Assembly: GCA_964407425.1 (NCBI GenBank) | Contig: CAYOVN010000072.1 | Location: 1-16,707, forward strand | DNA: 16,707 bases | From: JABDNZ01 sp964407425 | GTDB lineage: Bacteria > Gemmatimonadota > Gemmatimonadetes > Longimicrobiales > Gaopeijiaceae | Direction of reading: 5' to 3' | Shown here: positions 1 through 7,117 of the stretch, piece after piece | How positions within the stretch are numbered: position 1 is the stretch's first letter | Layout of the letters: each line of letters begins with the position of its first letter | The notes under the pieces: model-generated | Databases searched by the model: none | Told to the model about the DNA's origin: nothing | The model's input: only the letters and a program-made list of their open reading frames with translations | Program-made: the position numbers and the translations under genes

Positions 1-1322
1 CCCTCCCCGACGACCATGACGTATACCACGGGAATGTTTGGGGGGCCGGGGGCAGGCCTACCCCCCCGGGCCTCGCAGGAGCAGCGGCACAGGACCAGGG
101 GGGATACAAGCTCCCAACCGACTGGGTGAACATGGTTCAACGGACCCAGGCATCCCATCTCCCGGAGCCATGGGACCCGGATGCATCGGATTACGGGATG
201 GAGGTCTACTTCACGGACATCCAGTACGGCGGTTTGAGCTTTGCCGTGTTGGAGGATCGCAAATTCAAATCCCCACCAAAACTCCTCGTTCCGGAGGCCG
301 ACGTTTGGAATGGCTGGGCCCAGAATCCGGCGTTCGACGCCCCGACCAGCTCAGACACCCCCGGAGCCTCCCTTTTGGGGAGTTCTCAGGAGAGCTTTCT
401 GGAGGAATGGGCCGCGGACTGGTCCGGCGGGACCTGGATGAAGGTGGTCCTCTCTCAAACGATCTTCGGGAACGTGGCCACGATCCCCTCGGACGCCATG
501 AGCGGATCGGTGATCCCCAGCCTCCCCATGCCTGAGCCCGGGACCTATGTGACTGGGGACAAGATGGCGGCGGATATGGATTCCAACGGGTGGCCTCCGT
601 CGGGTCGGAACAGGGCTCTCAGAGCAATGAGAAAGGGCTTCGCCGTCCACCTCGCCGGGGACCAACACCTGGCGAGCACGATCCAATATGGCCTCGACGG
701 CTTCGGCGACGGGCCTTTCGCACTCTGCGTGCCATCTGTGGCCAACTTCTGGCCGAGGCGATGGTATCCCCCCCATCCGGGAGGGAACCGGGCCCCGGAT
801 TCCGCCCCCTACGCCGGGGATTTCCTGGATGGCTTCGGGAACCCCATGACGGTCTATGCCGTGTCCAACCCAGGGCGGTACGGTCGAGAACCGACGAACC
901 TCCACGACCGGGCACCGGGTTACGGAATCGCCCGCTTCAACCGGGTCACCCGGGAAGTGTCTCTGGAAGCGTGGCCTCGCTGGGCCGAACCTCAAAGCGG
1001 GGATCTTCCGTATCCAGGTTGGCCCGTACGGTTCGGTCAGGAGCAAGGGTATGGAAAAGAGCCCTATGGGTTCCTGCCCACACTTCTAACCCAGGGGCTG
1101 ACGAACCCCGTCGTTCAAGTGGTATCCGAACTCGGAGGAGAGGTGGTCTACACAGTCAGGATTTCGGGCACCCGCTTCACGCCCCGGGTTTTCGAAGCCG
1201 GAAGCTACTCCGTCAGGGTGGGTGAGCTCGAGAACGGTCCGGTCCGGATGCTCATGGGGCTGGAACCAGCACCCGATTCCAGCCGGTCCGTTGAGGTCCG
1301 CTTCGGGGCCGGGGAGGACTGA
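1..1322 (+). CDS. PhoD-like metallophosphatase (alkaline phosphatase D family), 5'-truncated
   Basis: The reading frame is open from the first bases of the window (first full codon at base 3) to the stop at 1320-1322, so about 440 C-terminal residues are present and the start lies outside. Near the left edge it reads PDDHDVYHGNVWGAGGR (DDHD at 9-20), the metal-binding core of PhoD-like phosphatases, followed by QYGGLSFAVLEDRKFKS. A second motif, GDQHLAS (657-677), matches the family's GD-x-H metal-ligand motif. A beta-rich C-terminal part follows. PhoD-type enzymes hydrolyse phosphomono- or phosphodiesters with a Ca/Fe centre and are usually exported, but the signal peptide cannot be seen here. 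Substrate is unknown. The GTG at 126 is not the real start, because conserved motifs lie upstream of it. The gene converges on the lipoprotein gene with only 10 bases between the stop codons. Confidence 0.88.
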   Translation, partial: LPDDHDVYHGNVWGAGGRPTPPGLAGAAAQDQGGYKLPTDWVNMVQRTQASHLPEPWDPDASDYGMEVYFTDIQYGGLSFAVLEDRKFKSPPKLLVPEADVWNGWAQNPAFDAPTSSDTPGASLLGSSQESFLEEWAADWSGGTWMKVVLSQTIFGNVATIPSDAMSGSVIPSLPMPEPGTYVTGDKMAADMDSNGWPPSGRNRALRAMRKGFAVHLAGDQHLASTIQYGLDGFGDGPFALCVPSVANFWPRRWYPPHPGGNRAPDSAPYAGDFLDGFGNPMTVYAVSNPGRYGREPTNLHDRAPGYGIARFNRVTREVSLEAWPRWAEPQSGDLPYPGWPVRFGQEQGYGKEPYGFLPTLLTQGLTNPVVQVVSELGGEVVYTVRISGTRFTPRVFEAGSYSVRVGELENGPVRMLMGLEPAPDSSRSVEVRFGAGED

Positions 1323-1332
1323 GGACCGGGGG

Positions 1333-2184
1333 TCAGAACTTGTATTCCAGCACCCTTGCACCCTGGGGACTCGCCAGAATCGGGTCCTCGAGGAGGAGTT
1401 TAAGAGTCGTCTCCCCGGGCTGACCCACACCGTAGCTCTCCTGATACGCCAGCTTCAAGGGCACGAGGTCGAAGCTGAAGTCCCTGGTGATCCACGCGTC
1501 ACAGGGATCATCAAAATCCTCGTGGGAAAGGAAGAGCCTGACCTGGACCGGAAAGGACTCCATCCACCCGCCCCAGGCCACCGCCTTTACCTCATGGGTT
1601 TTGCATCCGCCGCCATAGCTGAGGGTGAGTTGGAGGTTATGGCCCACGACAGCGGCTGATTCGATCCGGAAGGCGTCATTGGGCCAGGACGACGGATTGG
1701 TCAGGAAATCCACGATAAGCGGGACTGTCCCAGACCCCATTCCCAGAACGGTACCGAGGGCGACGTTCAGAGCCTGGGGTAGAGCCTCAGAGCTCCCTTT
1801 CACCCGGCTCCGTCCCCTGGAATCGGAGTAGTCGAGATCAAAATGGAACTGGTCACAGCACTGGTTTCCGAAGTCCTCCCCATCAAGGGCAAGGACCCCG
1901 GCGTCCTGAAAAAGACCCCACACGTAGTCCACCTGTTCGGTGGTGAGATTTTGGAGGGTTTCACCGGCTTGAAAGTCACAGAGACTGACGCAGCTCTCTC
2001 CTACCAATGACCCGGCTCTCCCATCCAGGACCAGGGTATAGTCCGCTCCCGCAAACCCTCCTGTAACATGAAGACGGACCTCCATTCCGCCCCCTCCCGA
2101 CACGGAAACCGGATCACTAAGGCAGCCCTGGACCGCGACAAAAAGGACGGGGAGAGATAGGGCGAAAGCCATCTTCTTCAACAT
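1333..2184 (-). CDS. Two-part lipoprotein of unknown function
   Basis: A 283-residue protein starting MLKKM, with a hydrophobic stretch and a lipobox VQGC (Cys21), a typical signal peptidase II site; it is therefore probably anchored in the outer membrane or on the periplasmic side of the inner membrane. The mature part looks like two beta-rich halves. Residues of roughly 30-140 begin VTGGFAGADYTLVLDG and contain a CCDQFHFDLDY stretch. Residues of roughly 165-283 contain LSYGGGCKTHEVK, a later DPCDAW and a FDLVPLKLAY strand; the two cysteines could form a disulfide. I do not recognise a named domain and assign no function. The start is the ATG at 2184, with only a weak GGTGGG ribosome-binding site. 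It is the last gene of a minus-strand group, 80 bases after the dehydrogenase, with no clear terminator between them. Confidence 0.8.
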   Translation of the reverse strand: MLKKMAFALSLPVLFVAVQGCLSDPVSVSGGGGMEVRLHVTGGFAGADYTLVLDGRAGSLVGESCVSLCDFQAGETLQNLTTEQVDYVWGLFQDAGVLALDGEDFGNQCCDQFHFDLDYSDSRGRSRVKGSSEALPQALNVALGTVLGMGSGTVPLIVDFLTNPSSWPNDAFRIESAAVVGHNLQLTLSYGGGCKTHEVKAVAWGGWMESFPVQVRLFLSHEDFDDPCDAWITRDFSFDLVPLKLAYQESYGVGQPGETTLKLLLEDPILASPQGARVLEYKF

Positions 2185-2264
2185 TTACACCCACCGAGAA
2201 TGAGATTGGGTTCCACCTGAGCCACCCCTGAAACGATCCGACCCCCGGTTTTGTGTCCGGTCCA

Positions 2265-3218
2265 TCAGCGCACCGGCGTGATTGGAGCCCTGCCTGAAAG
2301 GACCTCCCTGGCATTCTCCACCGCGAGGGAAGCCATGGCACGACGGGTTTGGGTTGTGGCGCTTCCGATGTGAGGGACGGCCACAACCTTCGGATGAATC
2401 ACCAATTCCCTCGGCACATCAGGTTCTCGACTGAAAACGTCCAATCCGGCTCCTCCCAGATGCCCGTCGTCCAAGGCGGAGAGGAGGGCCCTTTCATCCA
2501 CCAGATCTCCCCTGGCCGTGTTGATAAACAAAGCTCCTGGCTTCATTTCGGAGAACCGGGTCTCGTCGAACATTCCCCGGGTCTGATCCGTGGAAGGGAC
2601 GTGCACGGAAACCACGTCACTCCTCCCCAGGAGTGAAGCCAGATCCAGCCGACTCGCCCCCACTTCCCTCTCAAACTCCGGGCGGGGGTCTTGGTCGGCA
2701 TAGAGGACATTCATGCCGAATCCCAAACCTCTTCGGCCTACGGCCTGACCGATCCGCCCGGCACCCACGATACCCAGGGCTCTCCCGTTCAACTCAAGCC
2801 CCAGGAGTTGGGTCGGGCTCCAACCGGTCCACCGATCTTGAGCCAACATCTCCTGGCCCTCTTTCATCCGCCTCGCCACCGCCAGGAGAAGAGCCCATGT
2901 CAGATCCGCCGTGGATTCGGTGAGGACGTCGGGAGTGTTGGTAACGGGCACCCCGCGCCGGGCAGCAGCCTGAAGGTCGATGTTGTCGTAGCCGACTGCG
3001 CATTGGGCCAACACCTGCAGGTCAGGCAGACCCTTCAGTTCTGCATCTCCCATTGGCCGGGACAGGATGGGTATGATGGCTACGAAATCACCCTTGGGGG
3101 TGGGGTCCGTGGTTTCGATCCACACCAATTCAAAACCGGGGAGAGGATCCTCCGGCAGGAGAGGCTTGAGCTCAGCAGCGATCAGCACCCGGCTTGGGGA
3201 CTTCTTGGAATCTGTCAT
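2265..3218 (-). CDS. D-isomer-specific 2-hydroxyacid dehydrogenase (glyoxylate/hydroxypyruvate reductase type)
   Basis: A 317-residue cytoplasmic protein, normal length for the family. Visible features: the N-terminal substrate-domain signature AVGYDNID (residues 74-81) with PVTNTPDVLTESTADL; the Rossmann nucleotide loop GAGRIG (152-157); Asp175 at the end of the second strand, which favours NADH over NADPH; and the catalytic triad Arg236 (NTARGDLVDE), Glu265 (SREP) and His283 (PHIGSAT). The family interconverts 2-keto and D-2-hydroxy acids; the AVGYDNID and TESTADL signatures fit glyoxylate/hydroxypyruvate reductases best, but the substrate cannot be fixed from sequence. The start ATG at 3218 overlaps the stop of the upstream 64-residue ORF (ATGA), and a GGGAGGTG sits about 10 bases upstream, so coupled translation is likely. 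Confidence 0.92.
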   Translation of the reverse strand: MTDSKKSPSRVLIAAELKPLLPEDPLPGFELVWIETTDPTPKGDFVAIIPILSRPMGDAELKGLPDLQVLAQCAVGYDNIDLQAAARRGVPVTNTPDVLTESTADLTWALLLAVARRMKEGQEMLAQDRWTGWSPTQLLGLELNGRALGIVGAGRIGQAVGRRGLGFGMNVLYADQDPRPEFEREVGASRLDLASLLGRSDVVSVHVPSTDQTRGMFDETRFSEMKPGALFINTARGDLVDERALLSALDDGHLGGAGLDVFSREPDVPRELVIHPKVVAVPHIGSATTQTRRAMASLAVENAREVLSGRAPITPVR

Positions 3219-3409
3219 TCAACCGCCCCCACCTCCCGGTCTCCGATACCGAATGGGCGCTGCTGGTTCCGGCTTAAGCTCCACTCCCTGGGTATGGGAA
3301 GTGCTTCCGTGAGGCCTCCGTCCACGGACTCCATACCCAAGAACCCTGGCAAAACACAAACGGAGAATAGAACGACCGACACGCGAAGCCAGCGGGTTTG
3401 GTCCAGCAT
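3215..3409 (-). CDS. Small putative membrane protein, translationally coupled to the dehydrogenase
   Basis: A 64-residue ORF, MLDQTRWLRVSVV... to ...REVGAVE. Its one hydrophobic stretch, residues of about 8-25 (VSVVLFSVCVLPGFLG), is preceded by two arginines or polar residues and could be a membrane helix or an uncleaved signal anchor; the rest is polar. I recognise no family. Evidence that it is translated: an exact GGAGG (3416-3420) lies six bases before the ATG, and its TGA stop overlaps the ATG of the dehydrogenase (ATGA). It would be the first gene of that transcript. It could be a coupling leader that sets dehydrogenase translation rather than a protein with its own role. No homolog search was possible, so the protein-level call is tentative. 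Confidence 0.5.
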   Translation of the reverse strand: MLDQTRWLRVSVVLFSVCVLPGFLGMESVDGGLTEALPIPREWSLSRNQQRPFGIGDREVGAVE

Positions 3410-3415
3410 TAGAAA

Positions 3416-3420
3416 CCTCC
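3416..3420 (-). promoter_or_regulatory. Ribosome-binding site of the 64-residue ORF
   Basis: GGAGG on the minus strand, six bases before the ATG at 3409. It is among the best Shine-Dalgarno sequences in the window and is the main reason for calling the short ORF real. Confidence 0.6.
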
Positions 3421-3440
3421 GGAAGTGGACGTTGGATAGG

Positions 3441-3472
3441 CCCTAATCTGATAGGGAAGGGGGACAATCAGA
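3441..3472 (-). promoter_or_regulatory. Overlapping inverted repeats, candidate operator
   Basis: Two inverted repeats share bases here. CCCTA-ATCTGA-TAGGG spans 3441-3456, and TCTGAT (3447-3452) pairs with ATCAGA (3467-3472) across 14 bases. They lie 32-63 bases upstream of the 64-residue ORF, where a promoter for the minus-strand group would be expected. No convincing -35/-10 pair stands out, and the regulator is unknown. Confidence 0.3.
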
Positions 3473-3638
3473 AAGGGGGGTGGCGCCGAAGGCTTGCCGG
3501 GCCCACGGATGGGGCCCTATCCTCATGAACGAAAGGCCCTTTCCCGACCCGGGCCGGACTCCTCGAACCGAAAAGATCCGAGTTCCTCGGCGCCCCGAAG
3601 ATGCGGTGTGCGGCTTACCGATGAAGCTTCGGTGGTAT

Positions 3639-3668
3639 CCCCCGCCATCCGGCGGATTTTCGGGGGGG
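3639..3668 (+). promoter_or_regulatory. Hairpin just upstream of the sensor gene's ribosome-binding site
   Basis: CCGCC (3642-3646) pairs with GGCGG (3651-3655) around ATCC, followed by ATTTT; a C-run (3639-3643) could also pair with a G-run (3662-3668). The Shine-Dalgarno AAGGAG (3676-3681) begins seven bases after the G-run. It could be a weak attenuator or a translation modulator. The T-run is short, so it is not a confident terminator. Confidence 0.25.
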
Positions 3669-3687
3669 TACTGGGAAGGAGATCAGC

Positions 3688-4656
3688 ATGACTGAAGTCA
3701 GTTCCAAAAACCTCCAAACTCGACTGCTGATCCTCGTATTCATTGCCTTCATCCCGGCTCTCGGGATCTTCTGGTACACCAATCGAGCGCTGACCAACCT
3801 GCAGCTGGAAGCCAAGGAGCAGGACCTGGTCAGCAGGGCTGAAGAGGTAGCCACGGACTACCACCGACTCATCGAGAAGGGTCGAGCCATCCTGGGGTCC
3901 CTTTCGGAATTCGATCAGATCCGGTCCTCTCCGTTCATCGGGTGCACCGACCATCTGAGCCGGGTGCTGGAAATCGTTCCGGATTTCACCACCATTTCTG
4001 TCATTGGGCTGGACGGCTACCTGGCATGCGGAAGTCTCCATCCGGAAACCCCCCTTTATCTGGGCGACCGAGCCTATTTTGTTCGGGTTACGTCCCGAAA
4101 CCTCTTCTCAGTGGGGGAGTTCGCCCTTGGACGGATCACGGGACGGCCGGTGGTGGGAATGGCACAACCACTGTGGGAGGGCGAGCAAACCGGACCGGTC
4201 CTGGCCGCCAGCATGGACCTGGGTACACTGGCGAACCGCTTCCGAGGGGGAGAGCTCCCGGACGGATTCACCTTTACCATCCTGGATCGGAATCGCCGGG
4301 TCCTGGTCCGCCTTCCCCGGACCGGTGATTTCACGATGGCGGACTCCGTCGGATCCATCGCCGGCGCCTCCTTCCCTGGCCTGCCTGAGGAAACCACCCC
4401 AGCGGTGGTGGCGGGAACCGACCTGGACGGAATTGAACGCCTGTTTGCCGTGGCTCCTCTCAACAGCCCCGCCGGTGGCACCGACGGGTTTCTGGCTGTC
4501 GGCCGCACCAGAAAGACCCTGATGCAAGAGGTAGAAGAGATCGTAAGCCTCCAACTCCGGTTCCTGGCCATAGGGGGGATCGTGCTTCTGGCCTTCGCCT
4601 GGGGTCTCGGGCATTTCTGGCTGGCTCGATGCCCTTCTGAGGAGGAGGAGGACTGA
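3688..4656 (+). CDS. Membrane-anchored double-Cache-like sensor without an output domain
   Basis: A 322-residue protein with an N-terminal membrane helix (residues of about 11-30, LLILVFIAFIPALGIFWY), an extracytoplasmic domain of about 255 residues and a second helix (about 292-312). Between the helices, ISVIGLDGYLACGS, PLYLGDRAYFVRV and GRPVVGMAQPL follow the pattern of PDC/dCache ligand-binding domains (strand, then D-R-x-YF, then a G-x-P-V strand). Such domains normally feed HAMP, kinase, GGDEF or chemoreceptor modules. Here the chain ends about ten residues after the second helix with an acidic SEEEED tail. No HAMP or kinase is encoded in another frame, and a terminator follows, so a simple frameshift does not explain it. 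The start ATG has AAGGAG six bases upstream. It may act through a partner encoded elsewhere; the ligand is unknown. Confidence 0.75.
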   Translation: MTEVSSKNLQTRLLILVFIAFIPALGIFWYTNRALTNLQLEAKEQDLVSRAEEVATDYHRLIEKGRAILGSLSEFDQIRSSPFIGCTDHLSRVLEIVPDFTTISVIGLDGYLACGSLHPETPLYLGDRAYFVRVTSRNLFSVGEFALGRITGRPVVGMAQPLWEGEQTGPVLAASMDLGTLANRFRGGELPDGFTFTILDRNRRVLVRLPRTGDFTMADSVGSIAGASFPGLPEETTPAVVAGTDLDGIERLFAVAPLNSPAGGTDGFLAVGRTRKTLMQEVEEIVSLQLRFLAIGGIVLLAFAWGLGHFWLARCPSEEEED

Positions 4657-4691
4657 CCAAGAGTCCTTCAGGGAAGGGTTTCATACCAACG

Positions 4692-4738
4692 CCCTCCGAA
4701 TTCATGGGTCCTGCCCCTGGGTTCGGAGGGTTCTTTTT
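4692..4738 (+). terminator. Intrinsic terminator after the sensor gene
   Basis: A perfect nine-base stem, CCCTCCGAA (4692-4700) with TTCGGAGGG (4722-4730), is followed by TTCTTTTT. It lies 35 bases after the sensor stop and separates that gene from guaA. Confidence 0.85.
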
Positions 4739-4800
4739 CGTATCCTTCCTGATCTCAAAGAATCGACACGGCCCAAGTCAAACGTGACACTGAGAATTCC

Positions 4801-6615
4801 ATGCAACACGACACCATCGCAGTCATCGATTTTGGCGGACAATACGCCCACCTGATCGCTACGAAGATCCGACGCCTGGGTGTCCTGGCGGAGATCCGGC
4901 AACCTGAGGACCCTATCGAAGCCTTTCAGGAGTACCGGGGCATCGTCATCTCAGGCAGCCCCGCCCTTTCCTCTCATGGGGAGGACCAGGACTACACGAA
5001 GGAAATCTATGATCTGGATATTCCCATCGTGGGTTTCTGTTTCGGGCATCAGGAAATCGCCAAGCATTACGGAGGCGAGGTGATCCACGGAGGCCGGGAG
5101 TGGGGTCGGGCCAGCCTCCAGATCGAGGGGACCCACGCTCTCTTTTCGGGACTGGATACCTCCGAGCAGGTGTGGATGAGTCACTACGATTCGGTGGCCT
5201 CCGTCGGTCCCGAGTTCCAGGAGCTTGGCTACACAGTCACCGCCGGTGGAGAGCATCGGTTCGCCGCAATCGGATCCGATTCGCTGAAGAGGTACGGATT
5301 CCAATTCCACCCCGAGGTGGACGACACGGTTCACGGGACCGAGATGATTTCGAACTTCGTCTTCGAGATCTGCCAGTGCGAGGCGTCCTGGAGTATGGAC
5401 CAATATCTGGACGAGCAGGTTGCCCGGATCCAGGAGCAAGTCGGCGACGAGTCGGTCTTCCTCCTGGCCTCGGGTGGTGTCGATTCAACGGTAGCAGCGG
5501 TCATGATCGGAAAGGCACTTGGGCCCGAACGTTTACACCTTCTCCATATCGACAACGGCCTCATGCGAAAGGGTGAAAGCGCACGGGTTCTCGAGAGATT
5601 CCACGAGATGGGGTTCGGGGAAAACCTTCATTTCGTGGATGCCAGCCAAACGTTCATCGACGCCCTGGGGGACCTTGTCGAGCCCGAGGAAAAGCGACGG
5701 GCCATCGGAGACACCTTCGTTTCGGTCTTTCAGGACAAGGCCCGGGAACTGAAGATCGAAGATCACCTCCTCGGGCAGGGCACCATCTACCCCGACACCA
5801 TCGAGACCGGCGGTACCCGCAGGGCCGACACCATCAAAACCCACCACAACCGGGTGCCGATCATCGAAAAGATGATTGAGGAGGGGAAAGTCCTTGAACC
5901 TCTCGCAGACCTGTATAAGGTCGAGGTTCGGGAGTTGGGTGAAAGCATGGGGATATCCGACGAGCTCCTGTGGCGCCACCCCTTCCCTGGGCCCGGCCTG
6001 GGAGTACGACTCCTCTGCAACACGGGAGTGGCAGATAGAACCGGGTTCGAAGAGGCCGAGCCCCTCCTGAATGAGGTAGGCGAGCGGTTCGGTCTGGACG
6101 CATACCTCCTCCCGATCCGATCCGTGGGTGTAAAAGCTGATCTACGAGCCTACGAGCATCCGGTCCTCCTGACCGGCTCAGCTCCCTGGGACACACTTAT
6201 CCAGGCAGCCTCTGCAGTCACCAAAGAGATCCCCGGCATCAACCGATGCATCTGGAATCTGTCGCCCGACGCCCCGAACTCCTCGATTCCCCTTGCCACT
6301 ACGGTCACCAGGGACCGTTTGGATCTTCTCAGGGATGCCGACCATATTGTCATGGAAGCCCTCAGGCGGCATGGGCTCTACGACGAGATCTGGCAGTGCC
6401 CCACCGTGTTGGTGCCACTTCAGCTGGGAGATGGGGAGGGAGAACTGGTGGTCGTTCGGCCGGTTCTCTCCGAGCGGGCCATGACGGCCCGACCCTATCC
6501 TCTCCCCGAGGCTGTTCTGGCTGACCTGAGGAAAGAGATCCTGGCTCTGCCGGGGATTTCGGGAGTGGCCTTGGACATCACGTCCAAGCCCCCGGGAACC
6601 ATCGAATGGGAGTGA
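4801..6615 (+). CDS. guaA: GMP synthase (glutamine-hydrolysing), long form
   Basis: This enzyme makes GMP from XMP, ATP and glutamine, the last step of guanine nucleotide synthesis, in the cytoplasm. The N-terminal class I amidotransferase domain has nucleophile Cys80 (GFCFGHQ) and His170/Glu172 (FQFHPEV). The ATP-pyrophosphatase domain has the P-loop SGGVDS (224-229), then GQGTIYPDTIE and HPFPGPGLG (393-401). The end reads DITSKPPGTIEWE. Bacterial GuaA is usually about 510-525 residues; this one has 604. The extra ~100 residues (about 405-503) lie between PFPGPGLG and RDRLDLLRDAD and hold LLPIRSVGV (436-444) and GINRCIWNL, which look like a first copy of the C-terminal dimerisation subdomain; the second copy is at about 536-604. 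The human enzyme has the same arrangement. The ribosome-binding site is weak (GAGAA). It lies downstream of a terminator, so it probably has its own promoter, but none is convincing. Confidence 0.96.
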   Translation: MQHDTIAVIDFGGQYAHLIATKIRRLGVLAEIRQPEDPIEAFQEYRGIVISGSPALSSHGEDQDYTKEIYDLDIPIVGFCFGHQEIAKHYGGEVIHGGREWGRASLQIEGTHALFSGLDTSEQVWMSHYDSVASVGPEFQELGYTVTAGGEHRFAAIGSDSLKRYGFQFHPEVDDTVHGTEMISNFVFEICQCEASWSMDQYLDEQVARIQEQVGDESVFLLASGGVDSTVAAVMIGKALGPERLHLLHIDNGLMRKGESARVLERFHEMGFGENLHFVDASQTFIDALGDLVEPEEKRRAIGDTFVSVFQDKARELKIEDHLLGQGTIYPDTIETGGTRRADTIKTHHNRVPIIEKMIEEGKVLEPLADLYKVEVRELGESMGISDELLWRHPFPGPGLGVRLLCNTGVADRTGFEEAEPLLNEVGERFGLDAYLLPIRSVGVKADLRAYEHPVLLTGSAPWDTLIQAASAVTKEIPGINRCIWNLSPDAPNSSIPLATTVTRDRLDLLRDADHIVMEALRRHGLYDEIWQCPTVLVPLQLGDGEGELVVVRPVLSERAMTARPYPLPEAVLADLRKEILALPGISGVALDITSKPPGTIEWE

Positions 6616-6640
6616 GACAGCGGCAGTGAGATACCGGGCT

Positions 6641-7117
6641 CTACCCGTCTATTACCCAGGTGAACTTCGTCTGGCCATCCGACCAGGCGTTTTCCCCTAA
6701 CATCTCCCAAAGGACCCGGCCGAGGTCCTCTTCGTCAGTGATGGCCGTCACACCGACGTTAAACAGGGCCCGCCCGTTGCTACTCCAGTTGTCATAGTCC
6801 AGCGTGTATCCGTCTTGGAGGAAGGTGAATCCCCCGGGCAAATACTCGCTCAACCCCGGCGGTATCTGGCCCCGGTTGGCGTCCCCTGGCCAAGCATTGT
6901 GATCGGACTGGTAGGTAAGGACGGCAACCTTGATCACGTTCATATCGCCGACAACATCAGCGGCACGGGCCTTCACAATGACCCCCCGGAGAATGGGCAC
7001 GGCAATCCCGGCCAAAATACTGATGATCGACATTACCACTAGGAGCTCGATGAGGGTGAAACCCAGACGTTCGCGTCGATGGGGACGGCGCCGTTTGGAC
7101 CTCGCGGGAGTATTCAT
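6641..7117 (-). CDS. GspG-like type II secretion/type IV pilus pseudopilin
   Basis: A 158-residue protein (from the ATG at 7117) with a class III prepilin signal: a very basic leader (KRRRPHRRERLG), cleavage expected after that Gly, then FTLIELLVV with Glu at mature position 5. A helix with a proline at about mature position 21 (IAVPILRG) and the pattern NVIKVAVLTYQSDHNAWP resemble GspG-type pseudopilins. The C-terminal globular part is polar and aspartate-rich. After prepilin peptidase processing it would sit in the inner membrane and join a pseudopilus. An in-frame GTG at 7120 precedes the ATG; the sequence GTGATG overlaps the upstream gene's TGA either way, so translation is coupled. No other secretion or pilus assembly genes are in the window, so its machine is elsewhere or it is a stand-alone pilin-like protein. 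Confidence 0.85.
   Translation of the reverse strand: MNTPARSKRRRPHRRERLGFTLIELLVVMSIISILAGIAVPILRGVIVKARAADVVGDMNVIKVAVLTYQSDHNAWPGDANRGQIPPGLSEYLPGGFTFLQDGYTLDYDNWSSNGRALFNVGVTAITDEEDLGRVLWEMLGENAWSDGQTKFTWVIDG

Larger units (their letters stand above)
3410..3687. other. Intergenic region between divergent transcripts, rich in short hairpins
   Basis: This 278-base gap separates the minus-strand dehydrogenase group from the plus-strand sensor gene. Besides the inverted repeats at 3441-3472, plus-strand hairpins can be drawn at 3499-3517 (GGGCCC arms, 7-base loop), 3578-3590 (CCGAG/CTCGG, 3-base loop), 3617-3633 (ACCGA/TCGGT) and 3642-3655 (CCGCC/GGCGG, 4-base loop). The region is GC-rich, so some of these are expected by chance. 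No known riboswitch consensus was recognised, and no ORF here has a good ribosome-binding site. Confidence 0.4.

Noticed and set aside
351..1046. 231-residue minus-strand ORF within the phosphatase gene
   Set aside because: Antisense to a conserved PhoD-like coding region and without recognisable motifs.
3520..3640. Possible c-di-GMP (GEMM) riboswitch, from a GGCTTACCGATG stretch
   Set aside because: The conserved GCAAA and GGGACGCAAAGC core is absent.
3480..3695. 71-codon plus-strand ORF overlapping the start of the sensor gene
   Set aside because: No ribosome-binding site and an arginine/proline-rich random-looking product; the hairpins explain the region as well.
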